Below, piece by piece: positions 11,600-23,514 of a DNA stretch of 64,000 bases; the stretch's first letter is position 1; every line of letters starts with the position of its first letter. A program made the translations under genes and the position numbers. The DNA lies in assembly GCA_016169945.1 (NCBI GenBank), contig JADLSH010000382.1:930001-994000 (forward strand), written 5' to 3'. Below the pieces are notes generated by a model that saw only the letters and a program-made list of their open reading frames with translations, did not search any database and was not told the DNA's origin. The DNA is from Trachythela sp. YZ-2020. Taxonomy: Eukaryota; Cnidaria; Anthozoa; Malacalcyonacea; Clavulariidae.

Positions 11600-11740
11600 T
11601 GCTGGTATTGGCAGAACTGGTGTCTTCATTGCGATAGATACGATCCTTGATAAACTAGAGAAAGGTGTCATCAATTCTATAGATGTTTTGGAGAAGTGTG
11701 TGGAATGAGAGAACGAAGAATGAACATGGTGCAAACCTTG
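11600..11740 (+). CDS. Receptor tyrosine phosphatase, D1 catalytic-loop exon
   Basis: After a TGTGTAG acceptor (phase 2) the exon reads SAGIGRTGVFIAIDTILDKL, the P-loop of an active classical PTP (HCSAGxGRTG; the His-Cys would be in the previous exon). It ends MNMVQTL/GTAAGA in phase 0. Between the two parts one T is missing near 11,681, which shifts the frame around the INSIDV segment; both sides match the PTP family in their own frames. The exon at 29,669 begins in phase 0 with DQYIFVHVAILEQ, exactly what follows MVQTL in PTP domains. I therefore take both as one gene with a 17.9-kb intron. The enzyme would remove phosphate from phosphotyrosine at the plasma membrane. Confidence 0.7.
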
Positions 11741-11840
11741 GTAAGAATAATTAACTTATTTAACGGTGGCAGATGCGGTAAGCGAACTATATAGTTCCTG
11801 GGTATAGGATTTGCTTAGTTTGGGTAACTTCCTGTACTTG

Positions 11841-12010
11841 AAAACTCATGTAAACATATCTAGATTTCGGTTGGTTCTCTCTTGTACTTTGAGGATTTTT
11901 CTCCGTGTTTTGTTTCCTCCTTACTAGGCCTTAGTTGTTGAGAAAGTGTATTACGATCCTCTGGGTCGGGGGAAATGAGCCTGTTTAATTAATCGACATT
12001 AAATAAATAA
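11841..12010 (+). mobile_element. Decayed SINE 3' body
   Basis: The order ACTCATGTAA...TTCTCTC.TGT.CTT.GAGG.TTTT.....TTTCCTCC matches the body of the better-preserved SINE at 19,166-19,450. It ends in an AT-rich AATAAATAA tail. The tRNA-like head is missing or unrecognisable. The copy is old, judging by its many differences. Confidence 0.5.
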
Positions 12011-12104
12011 CTCACTCATTATCCTTGTACGTAACTATGCCCAAATTGGGAAGCATGGTTGCGGACATTATATTCTCTAGACATATTCTCGAAGGTGGAC
12101 AAAC

Positions 12105-14880
12105 CACCGCGTGCTTATGAACGCAAAATGGGTTTTTATTGATTCGGATAAGGCGTGAAAAGTTAGTTAGTAAGTTCTAGATTAGTTTTTGGCTTAGACT
12201 TTTAGTTTCGGAGATATAAAGGCTCAAACAGGCAAATTTTGCCATTTTCTGAAAAAAGTAGCGCGACCAAAATATCACCAAGGGGCCTGGATCCCAGGAA
12301 CCCAACTTTGATAAACAACTAAGAAATATATGGCGAAGATATCGATATCTTGTGTTTTTTTTTGCATATTTTGTCTAAACGATGTTTCGTTTGTGCGTAA
12401 TCTTACACAGAAAGTACCAATAGTAATATATCTAGCTATCTGACACCTTTTTTGGATGATAAATCACCTATTGCGGCTTTAAACCGATAGAAAAGAGGAC
12501 ACCGAAACTCATCGATCTGAGACATTTGGTGGCAAATACAGGCCATAGTTATCGACCTATAACCAAAGACTAATGTACCCAGTTGTCCCAACATAGGACA
12601 GGAATCAAAATACAGGTAAGCTGTGATTTTAACAAATGCAATGATGTCTATTCGCGCATGTGAACTTTGGATATTTAACGTTGAATCATGTCACCTAAAT
12701 GTGCATACTATTTGCTTAGTATACAATGTCATTGAAGCCAGTATGGATGAAAGGTTCTGCGCCGGACATGTCCGGTGTACAACGGTGTTTGTTGACGCAC
12801 AAATCTATTGAAGTGCTTCTACCTCTGAGAGATTACATACTGCTGTTATAGAATAATATATCATATATGTTTCAATGTGGAAATTATCACAACTTTAATG
12901 CCTTTATGGTATTTAACTAATATAAATTAATAGGCCATTCTACTTTTAGACTTCAACCTACTTTATATGTGGACTTTCAGTGTCTTGTATTATCCTACAC
13001 ATGTGGTCAATGTCAAATGTTTTATATGACAGTGAGATACTGATGCTATATGTTTAATTGATACATGTATTTGGCACAAAGGTGATCACCAAGTGCTGCA
13101 CTGTCCCACTAGTGGAACCACCTTAACCTGAGTATCAGGCATTTCTGCGGTTAGGCCTTGGCCCCTAAGCCACCTATGTTGAAGAACCTTAGGGAGGCTA
13201 AGGGAAAATTCCCTAAATAGAGAGATACACTTCAAAATTGTATAGCCCATTAAACTATTTGTTTGTGATTTCATCTAGATTATCAGTGAAGTAAACTGGA
13301 ACCATTAGTGAAAGATTAATTAACATTTTTAATTAAATATTTATTAAACATCTTTATCAATATATGTTGCAGTGTGACTCTATTATCTCTTGGGGGCAAG
13401 TTCACTTTTAATAGCTCAGCCCCTTGATTGGATTGGCTTAACCCATTAATTGGCAAATTTTACTCATCAGTGGTAGAGTACTGCCAATTAATGGGTTAAC
13501 TGCGCTTGATTGGATCGGCTAAACTTTAGCTGCTTTTTGGGTAATGGGTTACCTAGAAAAGAGCCAGATTCCCACTATGGAGGAACTTTACCCATCTAGA
13601 AGGAGAGATTCCACTTCTAAAATGTGCAAGGACATCTGGTAGGGGAGGGGGTCAACATCCATTTTCCTCCATGGGGAGGAAGTCGTTTTACCTGCACAGA
13701 GAAGCACCTTTCCGAGATACTTAAATCAGCTATGTGGGCATGCCAAGAAAGTTGGATGTGTGTACATTATGAGTAAAGCAAACATCACTCTCACACCAGA
13801 CATCTAATGTGAAAGTTGAAGCATGTTTGCTCTGTCCACACAGGCAAAGCAACTGTAATAGAAAGTATGAAGTTTTACAGATCACATACTGGCCTTATGG
13901 CTTATTTATTAAATTAGATATGTTTCCCCACTAAAACATTCTCAAAAGATGAATATTAATTCTGTGGCAATTAATGTTTAGTGTTGTCACAATAATTCCA
14001 TATATATTTATATCCAGTTTATGATATCCGTGTATTGATCATTTTTCATTTACATGGACAAAGATGACAATCTGTCAACCAATCTTTCTGTGAAAGGTTC
14101 TGTGAGAATATACATGGGGGCCAATTTCATTAGATTGTGGGTTGGCCAGTTGCAGTTAACCAGTTATTATTCTTGAAAATGTCCAAATTTTGGGCAAATT
14201 TGAATGTAAAATTTGTAGGGAAACAAGCTTCCTTGCTAAAGTGAGAACCAACTTTAAAGCAGGTGTAGAAATGAAATGCAACCGATTCCCATGTCCATGA
14301 AGGCATGAAGACTATAAAATGCAGTAAAAGGTTTAAGTTCCATTCCAACAAACTTTTAACCCTTGCATTCGTTGATTAATTTTTTCTTTCGAAAGAATTT
14401 TATAAGCAATTGGTTCGCCAGAAGAGGCATCTATGTCCCAGAATTTATAGACATAAGTTACTGTCATCAAGTGTCATGGTCGTCTCAACGATCGACTTTG
14501 AAATCGCATTTAAATCCATTCCTTCGTCTATATTCCACGATTGACGATGCAAACCACTAGAAGGGTTACTTTACACACTCAAAAATGTGTTTGAGTTCAA
14601 AAATGTGTTTTTTTTCCTCAAGAAATAGCCGACTTTTCAAGATGATTTATCCAAATGTAATTGTTTTTATAGTAAAATTAAATACACACGTTCCTGGGAC
14701 CCAGTCCCCCTGAAGACGCTACTTTTTTTCCAAAATAGCGACTTTGAGCCTTTATATCTCCGAAACTAAAAGTCTAAGCCAAAAACTAATCTAGCACTTA
14801 TTAACTAACTTTTTATGTTCTATCCAAATCAATAAAAACCCATTTTGCGTTCATAAGCACTTTAACTGCGCAACTAATTC
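12105..14880. repeat. Inverted repeat pair about 2.6 kb apart
   Basis: The segment 12,105-12,310 (GCTTATGAACGCAAAATGGG, TTTTTGGCTTAGACTTTTAG, CGGAGATATAAAGGCTCAAA) returns as its reverse complement at 14,690-14,870. The arms are about 180-200 bp and roughly 85% alike by eye. They could be the ends of one non-autonomous element, or two separate insertions in opposite orientation. The DNA between holds no recognised gene. Confidence 0.6.
13438..13500. mobile_element. Short hairpin MITE, TTAACCCATTAA family
   Basis: TTAACCCATTAATTGGCA and its reverse complement TGCCAATTAATGGGTTAA enclose a ~25-bp core (TTTTACTCATCAGTGG). This is the shortest family member in the window. Confidence 0.7.
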
Positions 14881-14984
14881 ACGTTTAGGAAACAAAATAT
14901 GGTTCCAGGGAAGAAAGTATTGTTTCCGCAGCGAAACTACTTTGAACGGTGGGAAAACGGGAAAACATCTGAGGAAACGTCAGA

Positions 14985-15185
14985 ATAGGCAATTTGCATT
15001 ATAGCAAAGCATCATGGGAAAAATTGTAACCTTGCACTTGACATACAAATATGTGCGCGTTCTTGCTCGATCCATAGCTTGTGTTTTCTCAACGATCGAG
15101 TGTTTTGTGTGGATTTTTTCGCTTGTTGAATTTCACAAACTCAGGCTATAATGTCTTGCAATGTTCTTAATAGACTTTAAAATGC
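14985..15185. repeat. Dispersed repeat, inverted relative at 28,980-29,560
   Basis: TCGATCCATAGCTTGTGTTT, AACGATCGAGTGTTTTGTGT and GGATTTTTTCGCTTGTTGAA recur as reverse complements at 29,105-29,200. TTTGCATTATAGCAAAGCAT recurs near 29,515. The 29-kb copy has about 260 bp more in the middle. Both copies sit in the long PTP intron, flanking the large transposon. Confidence 0.65.
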
Positions 15186-16009
15186 GTTGGCACTAAGCAA
15201 AACCAACACAAACCTTCTTATTTCGTCCCGCCTATGCTACTTTGTAAAAAGACCAGGCTAGAAGAAAGCATTTGCCTATGTTTCTTGTGTTTATTTAATT
15301 CTGCTTTGTTGTAGTCGGTTGAGTTCCTGTCGAATTAGTAGGTTTTAGCTTTGTAAATATATGAAATTCATAGCTACAACTTGAGTAAAACTGTTTCCAA
15401 TTTACATGTTTTTTCCCAAGCAAACCTTACATATACTTTATATAAATAATCTAAGCTCTTTTTCACATTTTTGAAGCATTGTATTCCAAATATTTCATTG
15501 ATAATACAGCATAGTTGCTTATCTACAGGTAATAAGGTATAATATAGGACATATAGCGAATAAAGCCAATTTTAAATTTACAGTAAAAACGGAAATACAT
15601 GTACCTGCACACTTCCGTTTCTGTAATGGCTTGTGTATTTCAGTCTTAACATTTGTTCAGTTGTCAATTTCTGGAACGTTTTCAAAACTTCTGTAGCAGA
15701 TACAGAAATACGATAGAAATTATCAAGCAGAGCCGACTGTAAAAACATAAACAATGAATTTGTACAAAATATACTCGCAGGGTGATGTCTATAAGGCTGG
15801 TATAACAATTCCTTGTCGTGTACGTAACGGAATTGCGATTTATAGGCCTATCCATTGCGACATAATACTTTTGAACGCGATACAGTACTTCTGAAAACGA
15901 TAGTGTAATTGACAACCAATCAAATGTTAATACTCAAATACACAAGCAATTTCAGAAACGGAAGTGTGCAGGTATTTATGTTTTGACTGTAACGGTAGGA
16001 ATTTGGCTT
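15186..16009. other. Intronic non-coding interval
   Basis: The motif ACATGTACCTGCACACTTCCGTTTCTG near 15,597 returns inverted (TTTCAGAAACGGAAGTGTGC) near 15,952. This suggests a ~380-bp element with short TIRs and no gene inside. Confidence 0.4.
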
Positions 16010-16112
16010 GCAATGCACCCAGATGCTCTACTTTAGTATTTTGCTCTGTCTAACGCCAGACGATTTTACTCGTTAGTGGTTCTGGTAGGGTACTGCCAAT
16101 TAATAGGTTAAC
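16010..16112. mobile_element. Decayed MITE, TTAACCCATTAA family
   Basis: Carries the family's CAATGCACCCAGA, GCCAGACGATTTTACT and GGTACTGCCAATTAATAGGTTAA segments. The left terminal repeat is lost. The same arrangement is seen at 19,026-19,136. Confidence 0.55.
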
Positions 16113-16724
16113 AAAACTATCTGCCAGTGTCTCTTGTTAAACAAGTTAGTAGCTGGCGAGGTCCAGTTACAGCTTTGGTTATGGCCAGGAAATTACATAA
16201 CCTGTTGCTTGTAATTGAAGGGGATCTGGGAGGTTAAGAAGGTGGTAATGTCCCATTCGAACGGTAACACTTGAAGGCAACATAATCGCTGATCCTTTGA
16301 GATTTTTGCACCTGTATTTTGAATATATGTTGCCCCCTTCCCCAAGATTAAGATACAGGGCTGCCGAGGCATTTTGTTGGGACCAGAGGCAAACATTTCA
16401 CAAGAATTAGGTAGGTTTGCAGAATGCCCTCCTTCAGAGTTTCGGCACTCCATTTCAAATCCTGACCTTCGATTTTTGCCTGTTCTGAAGTTGGATACCC
16501 TATTATTTTCTGGTTTCTAGAGGTACAGGTATATTATTGATACACCGCTCATGTTTTATTACTTTCAAACTGGTAAGTTTCTATCAGAATTACTTTAAAC
16601 TTACTAGAAAGTCTCTAAAATATTTACAAGGTCCTAGTGTTGAAGGTACGGTGGCCGATACGTGTCACTGCATAAATAAGTATCAAACTACACGTTACAA
16701 ATTCAAAAAACATCAACCAGAGTA

Positions 16725-16985
16725 CACTACACATTTCAAAATTCTCACTACACATTTCAAAATTCTCACTACACATTTCAAAATTCTCACTACACATTTC
16801 AAAATTCTCACTACACATTTCAAAATTCTCACTACACATTTCAAAATTCTCACTACACATTTCAAAATTCTCACTACACATTTCAAAATTCTCACTACAC
16901 ATTTCAAAATTCTCACTACACATTTTAAAATTCTCACTACACATTTCAAAATTCTCACTACACATTTCAAAATTCTCATTACACA
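16725..16985 (+). repeat. 21-bp subterminal minisatellite, left end
   Basis: Twelve nearly identical units of ACACATTTCAAAATTCTCACT. The same unit, inverted, forms the right subterminal array. Because 21 is a multiple of 3, long repeat-peptide frames arise on both strands; they are not genes. Subterminal tandem repeats of this kind often serve as transposase binding sites, but that role is inferred here. Confidence 0.9.
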
Positions 16986-17055
16986 TTCGCCCCAGTCCCA
17001 CACGCCGTTTCCAACTTGAATGTGGAAAAATCGTTTTAAATGAAAATTTCCAGAC

Positions 17056-17265
17056 TCTAGCTAGCATATGAGTCACGATTTAGGAACAGTTACTATTTTT
17101 AGACTTTTAGGGTTAGGATTAGGGTTAGGATTAGGGTTAGGATTAGGGTTAGGATTAAGGTTAGGGTTGGGATTAGGGTTAAAACTTAAAATACTTAAGA
17201 ATACAAAATAACAAAAGTCTAAAAATAGTAACTCTTCCTAAAACGTGACAGGAATACTAGCTAGT
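17056..17265. repeat. Hairpin enclosing a telomere-like repeat
   Basis: Arms of about 40-50 bp (CAGTTACTATTTTTAGACTT and its reverse complement) enclose about 75 bp of alternating TTAGGG/TTAGGA units (17,109-17,180) in G-rich plus-strand orientation. It looks like a small foldback element with a telomere-like core rather than a true chromosome end. Confidence 0.7.
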
Positions 17266-17309
17266 GTGCATAAAAAAAAGGAAATTCGGCCAGTAGGCCT
17301 TCAGTAAGT

Positions 17310-17520
17310 TTACCGTAATCTCTCTAATAAACCTTCTTTCTCAAATAAGCCCCCCTTTTAAGATGAAGAAATTTATTAAGGCCTTTCCTCTTTAATAAGC
17401 CCCCCCCCTTCCCAATGCGTTACCATTTACACGAAAGCATAAGTGTTTTGAGTATTTTGATAAGATGTTTTGATGTACCCTGAACGAACAAAATTATCAT
17501 ATAATCTTACCCCTCCCCCT
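17310..17520. mobile_element. Partial MITE, TACCGTAATCTCTCTAATAA family
   Basis: The left half of a family whose fuller copy lies at 38,222-38,518, recognised by TACCGTAATCTCTCTAATAA, the AATAAGCCCCCC runs and CATAAGTGTTTTGAGT. The right TIR is missing. Confidence 0.55.
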
Positions 17521-19025
17521 TCAATTGTCCCTTAAATTAGTTAAATAATGGTTTTTAAGCTTTAAGCAATTTGTATGCTGGAAGTTGGTATTCCGAAATT
17601 CCGATATATGTGTATTTCCGAAATTCCGATATTCCGATACGCTGCCTTTGCCAAGTGGAAACATTGTTACCAAGGGCAACAAGGAGCCCTGAGACTTTGG
17701 CAGAGAGCATGTTGGTTTTTTGGCGCCATGTTCTGTTCTTTTTGTGGAAATGAACTTCATGAAACCAATGTCTTTTGCCCTACTTGCGGCACCAAAGTTA
17801 ATCGGTCTGAACCTCAAGATTCAGTCAAGAAGACTGTTAATGGAAAGGAACGAATTCCACTTACTTTTAGAGATTTTAAAGCAAGTAAGGAAAAAGAAAG
17901 GGCTACGCATTTTCGTCCTTCAAGTAGAGGCAAAGCAAAAAGGAAACTTGTTTCGAATGAGGATCCCGATGAAACTGTTAAGATAAATGTAGGAATTATG
18001 CTCTATGATGGCCAAGAACTGAAATGTCAACGTGGTAAATCGTTGTTAATAACCTTACAGAAATCTGCCAAAGCGGATGATCTACTTAATGCTTCCCTCA
18101 ACAAACACAAAGCACATTCCAAAAATCTTATTAAGCCGAATACCAAGTACGTAATTCTATATCCCGATGGTGCAAAGGTTGTAAAACTGAAAGAAACCGA
18201 TGACGATTTTGTATTGCATAAATATAAGATTGAGTGCAACAAACCATACCACAGAATTACTTTCTTCCTTTGTCCAGAATTTGATTACTCAATGGCTTCT
18301 TTACAGCAATGCCTATTTGATGACAGCTCTGGTGATGATTTGTCAAAACGGGCATTAATAGAGGAAGAAAGTGAACCAAAGTCAAGAAAGTTGAATAGCA
18401 AAGATAATCCGCCAATTGAGATTGACACTCCAAACACAAGCTCAGCAGGGACATGCCCAATCCTGCTAGTTGATTCATGCACAGATAATGGCAATATAAA
18501 CAAGGTGCCCATCAGTATTGATGTAGATGGTAAGGCTTGTTGTTCTTAATCATTGGATGACAATGACTGTCAACTGAATTATGGTACTCTGTGTGAGATG
18601 TTTCCACAAGTAGATGATTGTAAGATTAAGGAAGCCTTAAGTAGTGCTTCTGGCAATATTGAGGTTGCTGTTAGTCAAATTTTGGAAACAGCAACCCTTC
18701 AAACAACACCTCAACAAGTGTATGCTTCATTTGAATTTTGTAATAACATAGACAATGATGATGACTTCAGAGACTTGGATAATATTGATGATGCTACAGA
18801 ACATGAAACAGAAGATGAAACAGAAGCAGACACAAACAATGAAGAGCCTGTTGCTGACATCATTAGGAGGTTGGCTGAAGAGAAGCTTAGGAAAGACTGC
18901 ACTTTCCGAGTGAAGGTAATTTTCATGATGTACTGTTGTCTGTCTATTTTTAGAATTATATTGAGAATACAATATGATTTTACAACAATACAAAATATAT
19001 TTTGATTGTTAACTGATATCTTATG

Positions 19026-19136
19026 ATTAACCCATAAGCTTGCAATGCACCCAGACATGCCCTACTTTACTATTTTACTTTGACTAATGCCAGATAATTT
19101 TACTTGTCAGAGGTAGGGTACTGCCAGTTAATGGGT
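19026..19136. mobile_element. MITE, TTAACCCATTAA family, in the HECT intron
   Basis: TTAACCCATAAGC at the left and CCAGTTAATGGGTTAA at the right, with the family core GACTAATGCCAGATAATTTTAC. It inserted in the intron of the transposon-borne HECT gene, so it is younger than the element's arrival. Confidence 0.7.
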
Positions 19137-19165
19137 TAAGCAAATAATTAACATTAGTGATCAAT

Positions 19166-19450
19166 AGGGTAGCACAGGTGGAGGAAGCGGTTAGCGCGCT
19201 GCCTCTTACCACTGAGTTGAGCCTGTTTCACAACAGGTCGAGGTCACTGTTGGTACTCGCATGAGATCGGCAGTGTGCTCAAATAACTCATGTAAGTTGA
19301 GATTCTCTCCTGTGCTTCGAGGGTTTTCCCCGGGTACTCCGGTTTCCTCCCTCTCATACTAACCCTTAGGAACTAACAATGGGGCCACAGTAATTGGCTG
19401 ACGCTGTTGTGGACTCCCTGCCATTGATGCGAAGTTGAATAAAAAAAAAA
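19166..19450 (+). mobile_element. tRNA-derived SINE with poly-A tail
   Basis: The head reads GTAGCACAGGTGGAGGAAGC then GGTTAGCGCGCTGCC, which resembles a tRNA A-box region. A degenerate B-box-like AGGTCGAGGTCACTG follows about 45 bp on. The body carries GGGTACTCCGGTTTCCTCCC, a block common in invertebrate SINEs. It ends in a run of ten A's at 19,440-19,450. A diverged body copy is at 11,841-12,010. No protein is encoded; transcription by RNA polymerase III is expected for the class. Confidence 0.65.
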
Positions 19451-19527
19451 TACTATTTTTGAGTTAGAGTGCAGTTAGCCCCATTTCTATTTTTTGCCAA
19501 GAACGATTCTTGTTTTCTAACATTTAA

Positions 19528-20727
19528 GGTGGCTCCCTACAGTTATTATAAAAACAAGGGGTGAAAATGTCCTTTCCCTATTGCAACACATATCTTCATG
19601 TTTGTGAAATATATAGTCGCTTTTTGGGTAATAACTATTAATATAACTGTTATGTGTCCAACCTATGAGTTCTAAATATACAACAGTCGCGTTGCTATGG
19701 TAACAACAGCGTATGAACTATGGTAGTCATATCCTATAAATTGGACAAAAAATAGAATTACTTGAATTTCCTTCGGTAAATTTGGAATACTAAGCGGAAC
19801 ATTATATCAAAAAATTAAGGTAGGTTGTAGGATAGGTTTTTTAGATATTTGCAAATTTTTGTTCTGAGAAAACTTATCTGTAAATTTTCCAAAATTTGGA
19901 TATATTAAAAAAGGCGACTTGTAAGTTCACGACACGAAAATTTAAAAATTTTCACCGAAGGAAATTAAAACTAAAGCCATTAAGCCACGCACAAAACTTA
20001 CGCGGGCAACAGAATTTCAATTCGACAAGAACGGCATCTGCGCATGTCCTTGTCTTTCGCGTGACTCGCTGGCTGTAAAACAGGCTGTTTTTTTCCCGAA
20101 ATGGTGTACAATTGCGAGCAAAATTCTCTTCGTTTTCGTTACCCTTGGCTTGTTGGACCCAAGATTGTTTGTTGGTGGTCTTTTTCTGGTCTGGTTTGTC
20201 AGTGATTTACCCATTGAATGAACCATTGTTGAAATCGGTATGAAAACTTTTCAAATTATTCAAACAATTCCAAATTTTCGTAAGACAACTCGTAAGTCGT
20301 AACTGTCTGTAGTAGTTTTTAAACTTTTGATTGTTTTAAAGAATTATATTACTCTGACAGTTCTAGACTGCCTTGAGCAGAGTATAAAATATCATTTTAG
20401 AATTTTAAATTTTTAGTCTGCCACAAGCATTGGCCACAAGTCGAAGATTTTGAACATTATAAAAGATAATACTGAACGTAAATACGTAAAAAACATACTA
20501 AAAGAAAGCTTAGAAACTGGTTAACAACATACGTACTGCTTGAATTTCAAAGATTTACGATTATAATGAAAAGGTTGTGGTTTCTTCGCAGAAAAATCTC
20601 GAAAATAACTTCCCGCGGCTTTTTTCAAAGTTTTACCGGGTCACGAAGATTCCACGCGTGAGACGCGAGGACGCCATCTGATCTATATAGATCGTGTTTC
20701 AAACTATACTAACTGTAGGGAGCCACC
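19528..20727. mobile_element. Non-autonomous TTAA-flanked transposon, 1,200 bp
   Basis: The ends are GGTGGCTCCCTACAGTTA and TAACTGTAGGGAGCCACC, flanked on both sides by TTAA (19,524-19,527 and 20,728-20,731). A TTAA duplication is typical of piggyBac and Kolobok elements. No transposase frame is present. The interior holds only short unrecognised frames and a GC-richer patch near 20,640-20,670. Confidence 0.8.
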
Positions 20728-21360
20728 TTAAGTAGATCTTACTTGTATTTTAATTTGTGTTGTACTAAATTTCGCTCAGTCTTAAAATCATGTAATATAA
20801 TTTTGTGCACCTTGAAACGGTGAAAACTAGAAAATTACAATTAAATGAATGTTTTCCGTGCTAAAACTACATTGGATAGTTAAGTTATCACGAAAGTGCT
20901 TGTTAAAATTTTCATGACATTTGAACACAATGCATCTATGGTCTGCACGAATTCTAATACTGTGTAAATTTAAATGCAAGGTATTTAAAAAAAGATTGTA
21001 GGTAGCTCGATACAGTTTTCAAAAAATTCAGGTGTATATCAGTTTAACATTTTTTGTCAGCGTGCTGAATTTGGACAAAATAGCGTATTGTTTATCAAAA
21101 ATTGAATATTTAATGACGTCAGCAATTGACATGCAACACGCTATAGAACATGTGCAATGGCGCGAGATGGCGTGGCATTTCGTTAATATTCCCATGCACG
21201 CACACGAATGGTCACACGGGTTTCTTCAAATAGCATAAAGATTTGTTTTTGCAATTCTTGCATAAGGGATCTTATGAGAATAATTGCATCGATCTACCTT
21301 AAGAGACTTCTGAAATGTATGGTACCTACCAACAAAAGCATAGTATGTATATGTCTATTT

Positions 21361-21605
21361 AACGATTAGATTATGAGCTCAAGATTTCTATGAGGTGATA
21401 GTTGATGAGGGCGAAGCCCGAATGAACTATCATCTCATAAAAATCGAGAGCGAATAATCTAATTGTTTTAGTACAAACCAGCAAGAAAACAGTATTTCAA
21501 AACGTTTTTCATAATTTATTGAAATAAATTCGTTAAACATCGCGCCGAGGAGATGGCTGTTTCGCTACTCGCTATCTATCGACAGTTAGATAGCGAGTAG
21601 CGTAG
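21361..21605. repeat. Two adjacent hairpins in the HECT intron
   Basis: At 21,361-21,467 the arms include ATTAGATTATGAGCTC and its imperfect complement. At 21,562-21,603 CGCTACTCGCTATCTA pairs perfectly with TAGATAGCGAGTAGCG across an 8-nt loop. They lie about 160 bp upstream of the HECT exon acceptor. Probably MITE remains. Confidence 0.65.
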
Positions 21606-22854
21606 CCAATCAAGTTACAGCATTTGCAATAGTTTTCTAGTATGATTCTACTAATTAATAACGTATAGAGTGAAATAGTGAATAGTGTGTTAGTGCATGT
21701 ATTAGTGCATGTATATGTGTACGGTATGATAAATTCCATTATGTAATTTTGGCTGTCTCTCTAGGTACGACGGAGTAACGTATGGGAAGACACAAAGTTC
21801 AAGATGAAAAAATGTTCAAATGATGAGCTGAATAATTTTATTAAAATTCAGTTTGTTGGAGAATCCGCAGTGGACCAAGGTGGTCCAAGAAATGAGTTTT
21901 TCTCATTGGTCCATAACGAAGTGTCTAAATCAGGCATGTTCATTGGTGAGGAAAACAGAAAATGCTTTAACCATGATATACTTGCCTTAGAACAAAGGAA
22001 CTTCTATATATGGGCAGTTATGCTACATGGCAATTATGCAAGGTTCACCTTCTCCCTGTTTCTTTGCACCTGCTGTAGTAGATTATATTGTTCATGGAAA
22101 GATTGAGAAAGTTGAAACATGCATTGGAGATGTGCCCAATGAAAAAGTGAAACAAAAGCTGAAAGAATTGGAGAAAGTTGAGGATCCAGAAGCCTTTCTT
22201 AAGGTTGCATCTTTTGAATGCTCATTCAGATTTAAGGCTGGTTTCAGTAAACCGCTCGTCAAATTTGAAGAAAAAGGCAAACTTTTTCATGCAATTGCAT
22301 TGCATTATACCCTGCTCTCCTCCCTGTCTGAAATCAACCAATTTATAGAAGGGCTAAACCTTCATGGCCTTCTTGACCGTCTGCGCCAACATTCCCAACA
22401 AGCCAGGAGGTTGTTTTTGTATACTGAAAACCAACTTAGTGCCGAGAAGGTAGATAACCTCTTTGCGCCAGCATTCTCTCCAAAAGGGAGTAACAAACGT
22501 GTTACAGAAGAGTCAGTGTCCTTGAATTTTACGCGTTATCTGGAGGATGTGGAGGCTGGAGATGTCACGTGCACAATTGTTGATTTCAATACTGATGAAG
22601 AGTCTGAACTGCAAGTCACATTACCAGCTGTTTTGCAGTTCATCACTGGAAGTTCATCTGTACCTGCACTTGGTTTTGTTGATAAGCCGCCATCAATCAA
22701 ATTTCAGCACGATGCTTCAGGTAGAAAGCTTTCTGCCAATACCTGCGCCAACACTCTGCACCTTCCAGTTAATAACACCTTGTTGAACTACGACAGCTTC
22801 AAAGTCGAGTTCACTACCTGTATGGCGGAATCCCCGGGATTCGGCAAGGTGTAG

Positions 22855-23514
22855 CAAAGCATTAGAAATATAACGAATCTGTCAAAGAAGTTCAAACTGA
22901 TTTCTATATTGGCATTGATATTATAACTGGTATATACACTCGTAGTTGTCTTGGAACTTATGTATAGTAGTTCTAAACATCGTTCAGAATATTTACATTT
23001 AAACTATTTACAATTTGTTAAACTATTTTTTGATATCAAATGTATACATTTTTTATATCAAACTTCCTTGTATTTTGGTTAGCATTGCCAGTGTGGGCAT
23101 TTAGCACATTGAAATTGTTATAGTTGAGTTAAGTTTAGGATTATAGATGTTATCATACTGTATACTTTATACTTTATAATGGCTTCTAAATAAAAATTAC
23201 AGTTATTGTCTCAAAGGAATTCTTAATGTACTCAACGAAAACATTTTCATATGAACAATCTAATGCGTAGATAGTTGTCGTTTAATGTTTGACAATAAGC
23301 CGTTTCAGGCGCTGTTCAACTTTTTCCGAACTTAATTGTTAAATATGTTTGACGAGGGAGTACTCATCTCGCAGTTAGGTTTGGTCCATGAGCTCAGAGG
23401 CATATAAATCAATGTCAATACAACGTCTGTCGCACCTATTAAACTGATTCGTCATTCATAGGTAGCTCTTATGGTGCACATGAGTGAAGCGATGTCTGAA
23501 ACGGCCGAACATAT
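22855..23514. other. Spacer between the convergent HECT and integrase genes
   Basis: AT-rich, with an AATAAA signal near 23,190 that could serve the HECT transcript. No further gene in the element. Confidence 0.5.

Larger units (their letters stand above)
17728..22854 (+). pseudogene. Zinc-ribbon/CUE/HECT E3 ubiquitin ligase carried by the transposon
   Basis: Two exons, 17,728-18,915 and 21,765-22,854, join in phase: RVK/VRR, where VRRSNVWEDT starts the HECT domain. I chose the start MFCSFCGNELHETNVFCPTCG because it mirrors the integrase N-terminus; an earlier ATG at 17,575 is in frame. Domains in order: a zinc ribbon; a ~75-residue stretch that looks ubiquitin-like (INVGIMLYDGQELKCQRGKS); a CUE/UBA-like motif (LCEMFPQ, GNIEVAVSQIL); then HECT, with VGESAVDQGGPRNEFF, a GSPSPCFFAPAVVDYIVHG helix and the catalytic cysteine in ANTCANTLHLP (codon near 22,744). 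HECT enzymes take ubiquitin onto this cysteine and pass it to substrates. Lesions: an in-frame TAA at 18,547-18,549 and a 1-nt frameshift near 22,028. The closest known type is the G2E3-like HECT proteins abundant in cnidarians and fish. Confidence 0.8.

Noticed and set aside
13086..13274. Minus-strand ORF as a gene
   Set aside because: Short, no family resemblance, no splice context.
16725..16985. CRISPR-like array
   Set aside because: Units are contiguous without unique spacers and lie in a eukaryotic transposon end.
16537..17076. Long repeat-peptide frames (HFKILTT, CSENFEM, VVRILKC) over the 21-bp arrays
   Set aside because: They arise because 21 is a multiple of three; the same array is open on both strands and in several frames. 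No protein-like composition outside the repeat.
17109..17180. Chromosome end
   Set aside because: The telomere-like repeat is short, degenerate and bounded by hairpin arms, with ordinary sequence on both sides.
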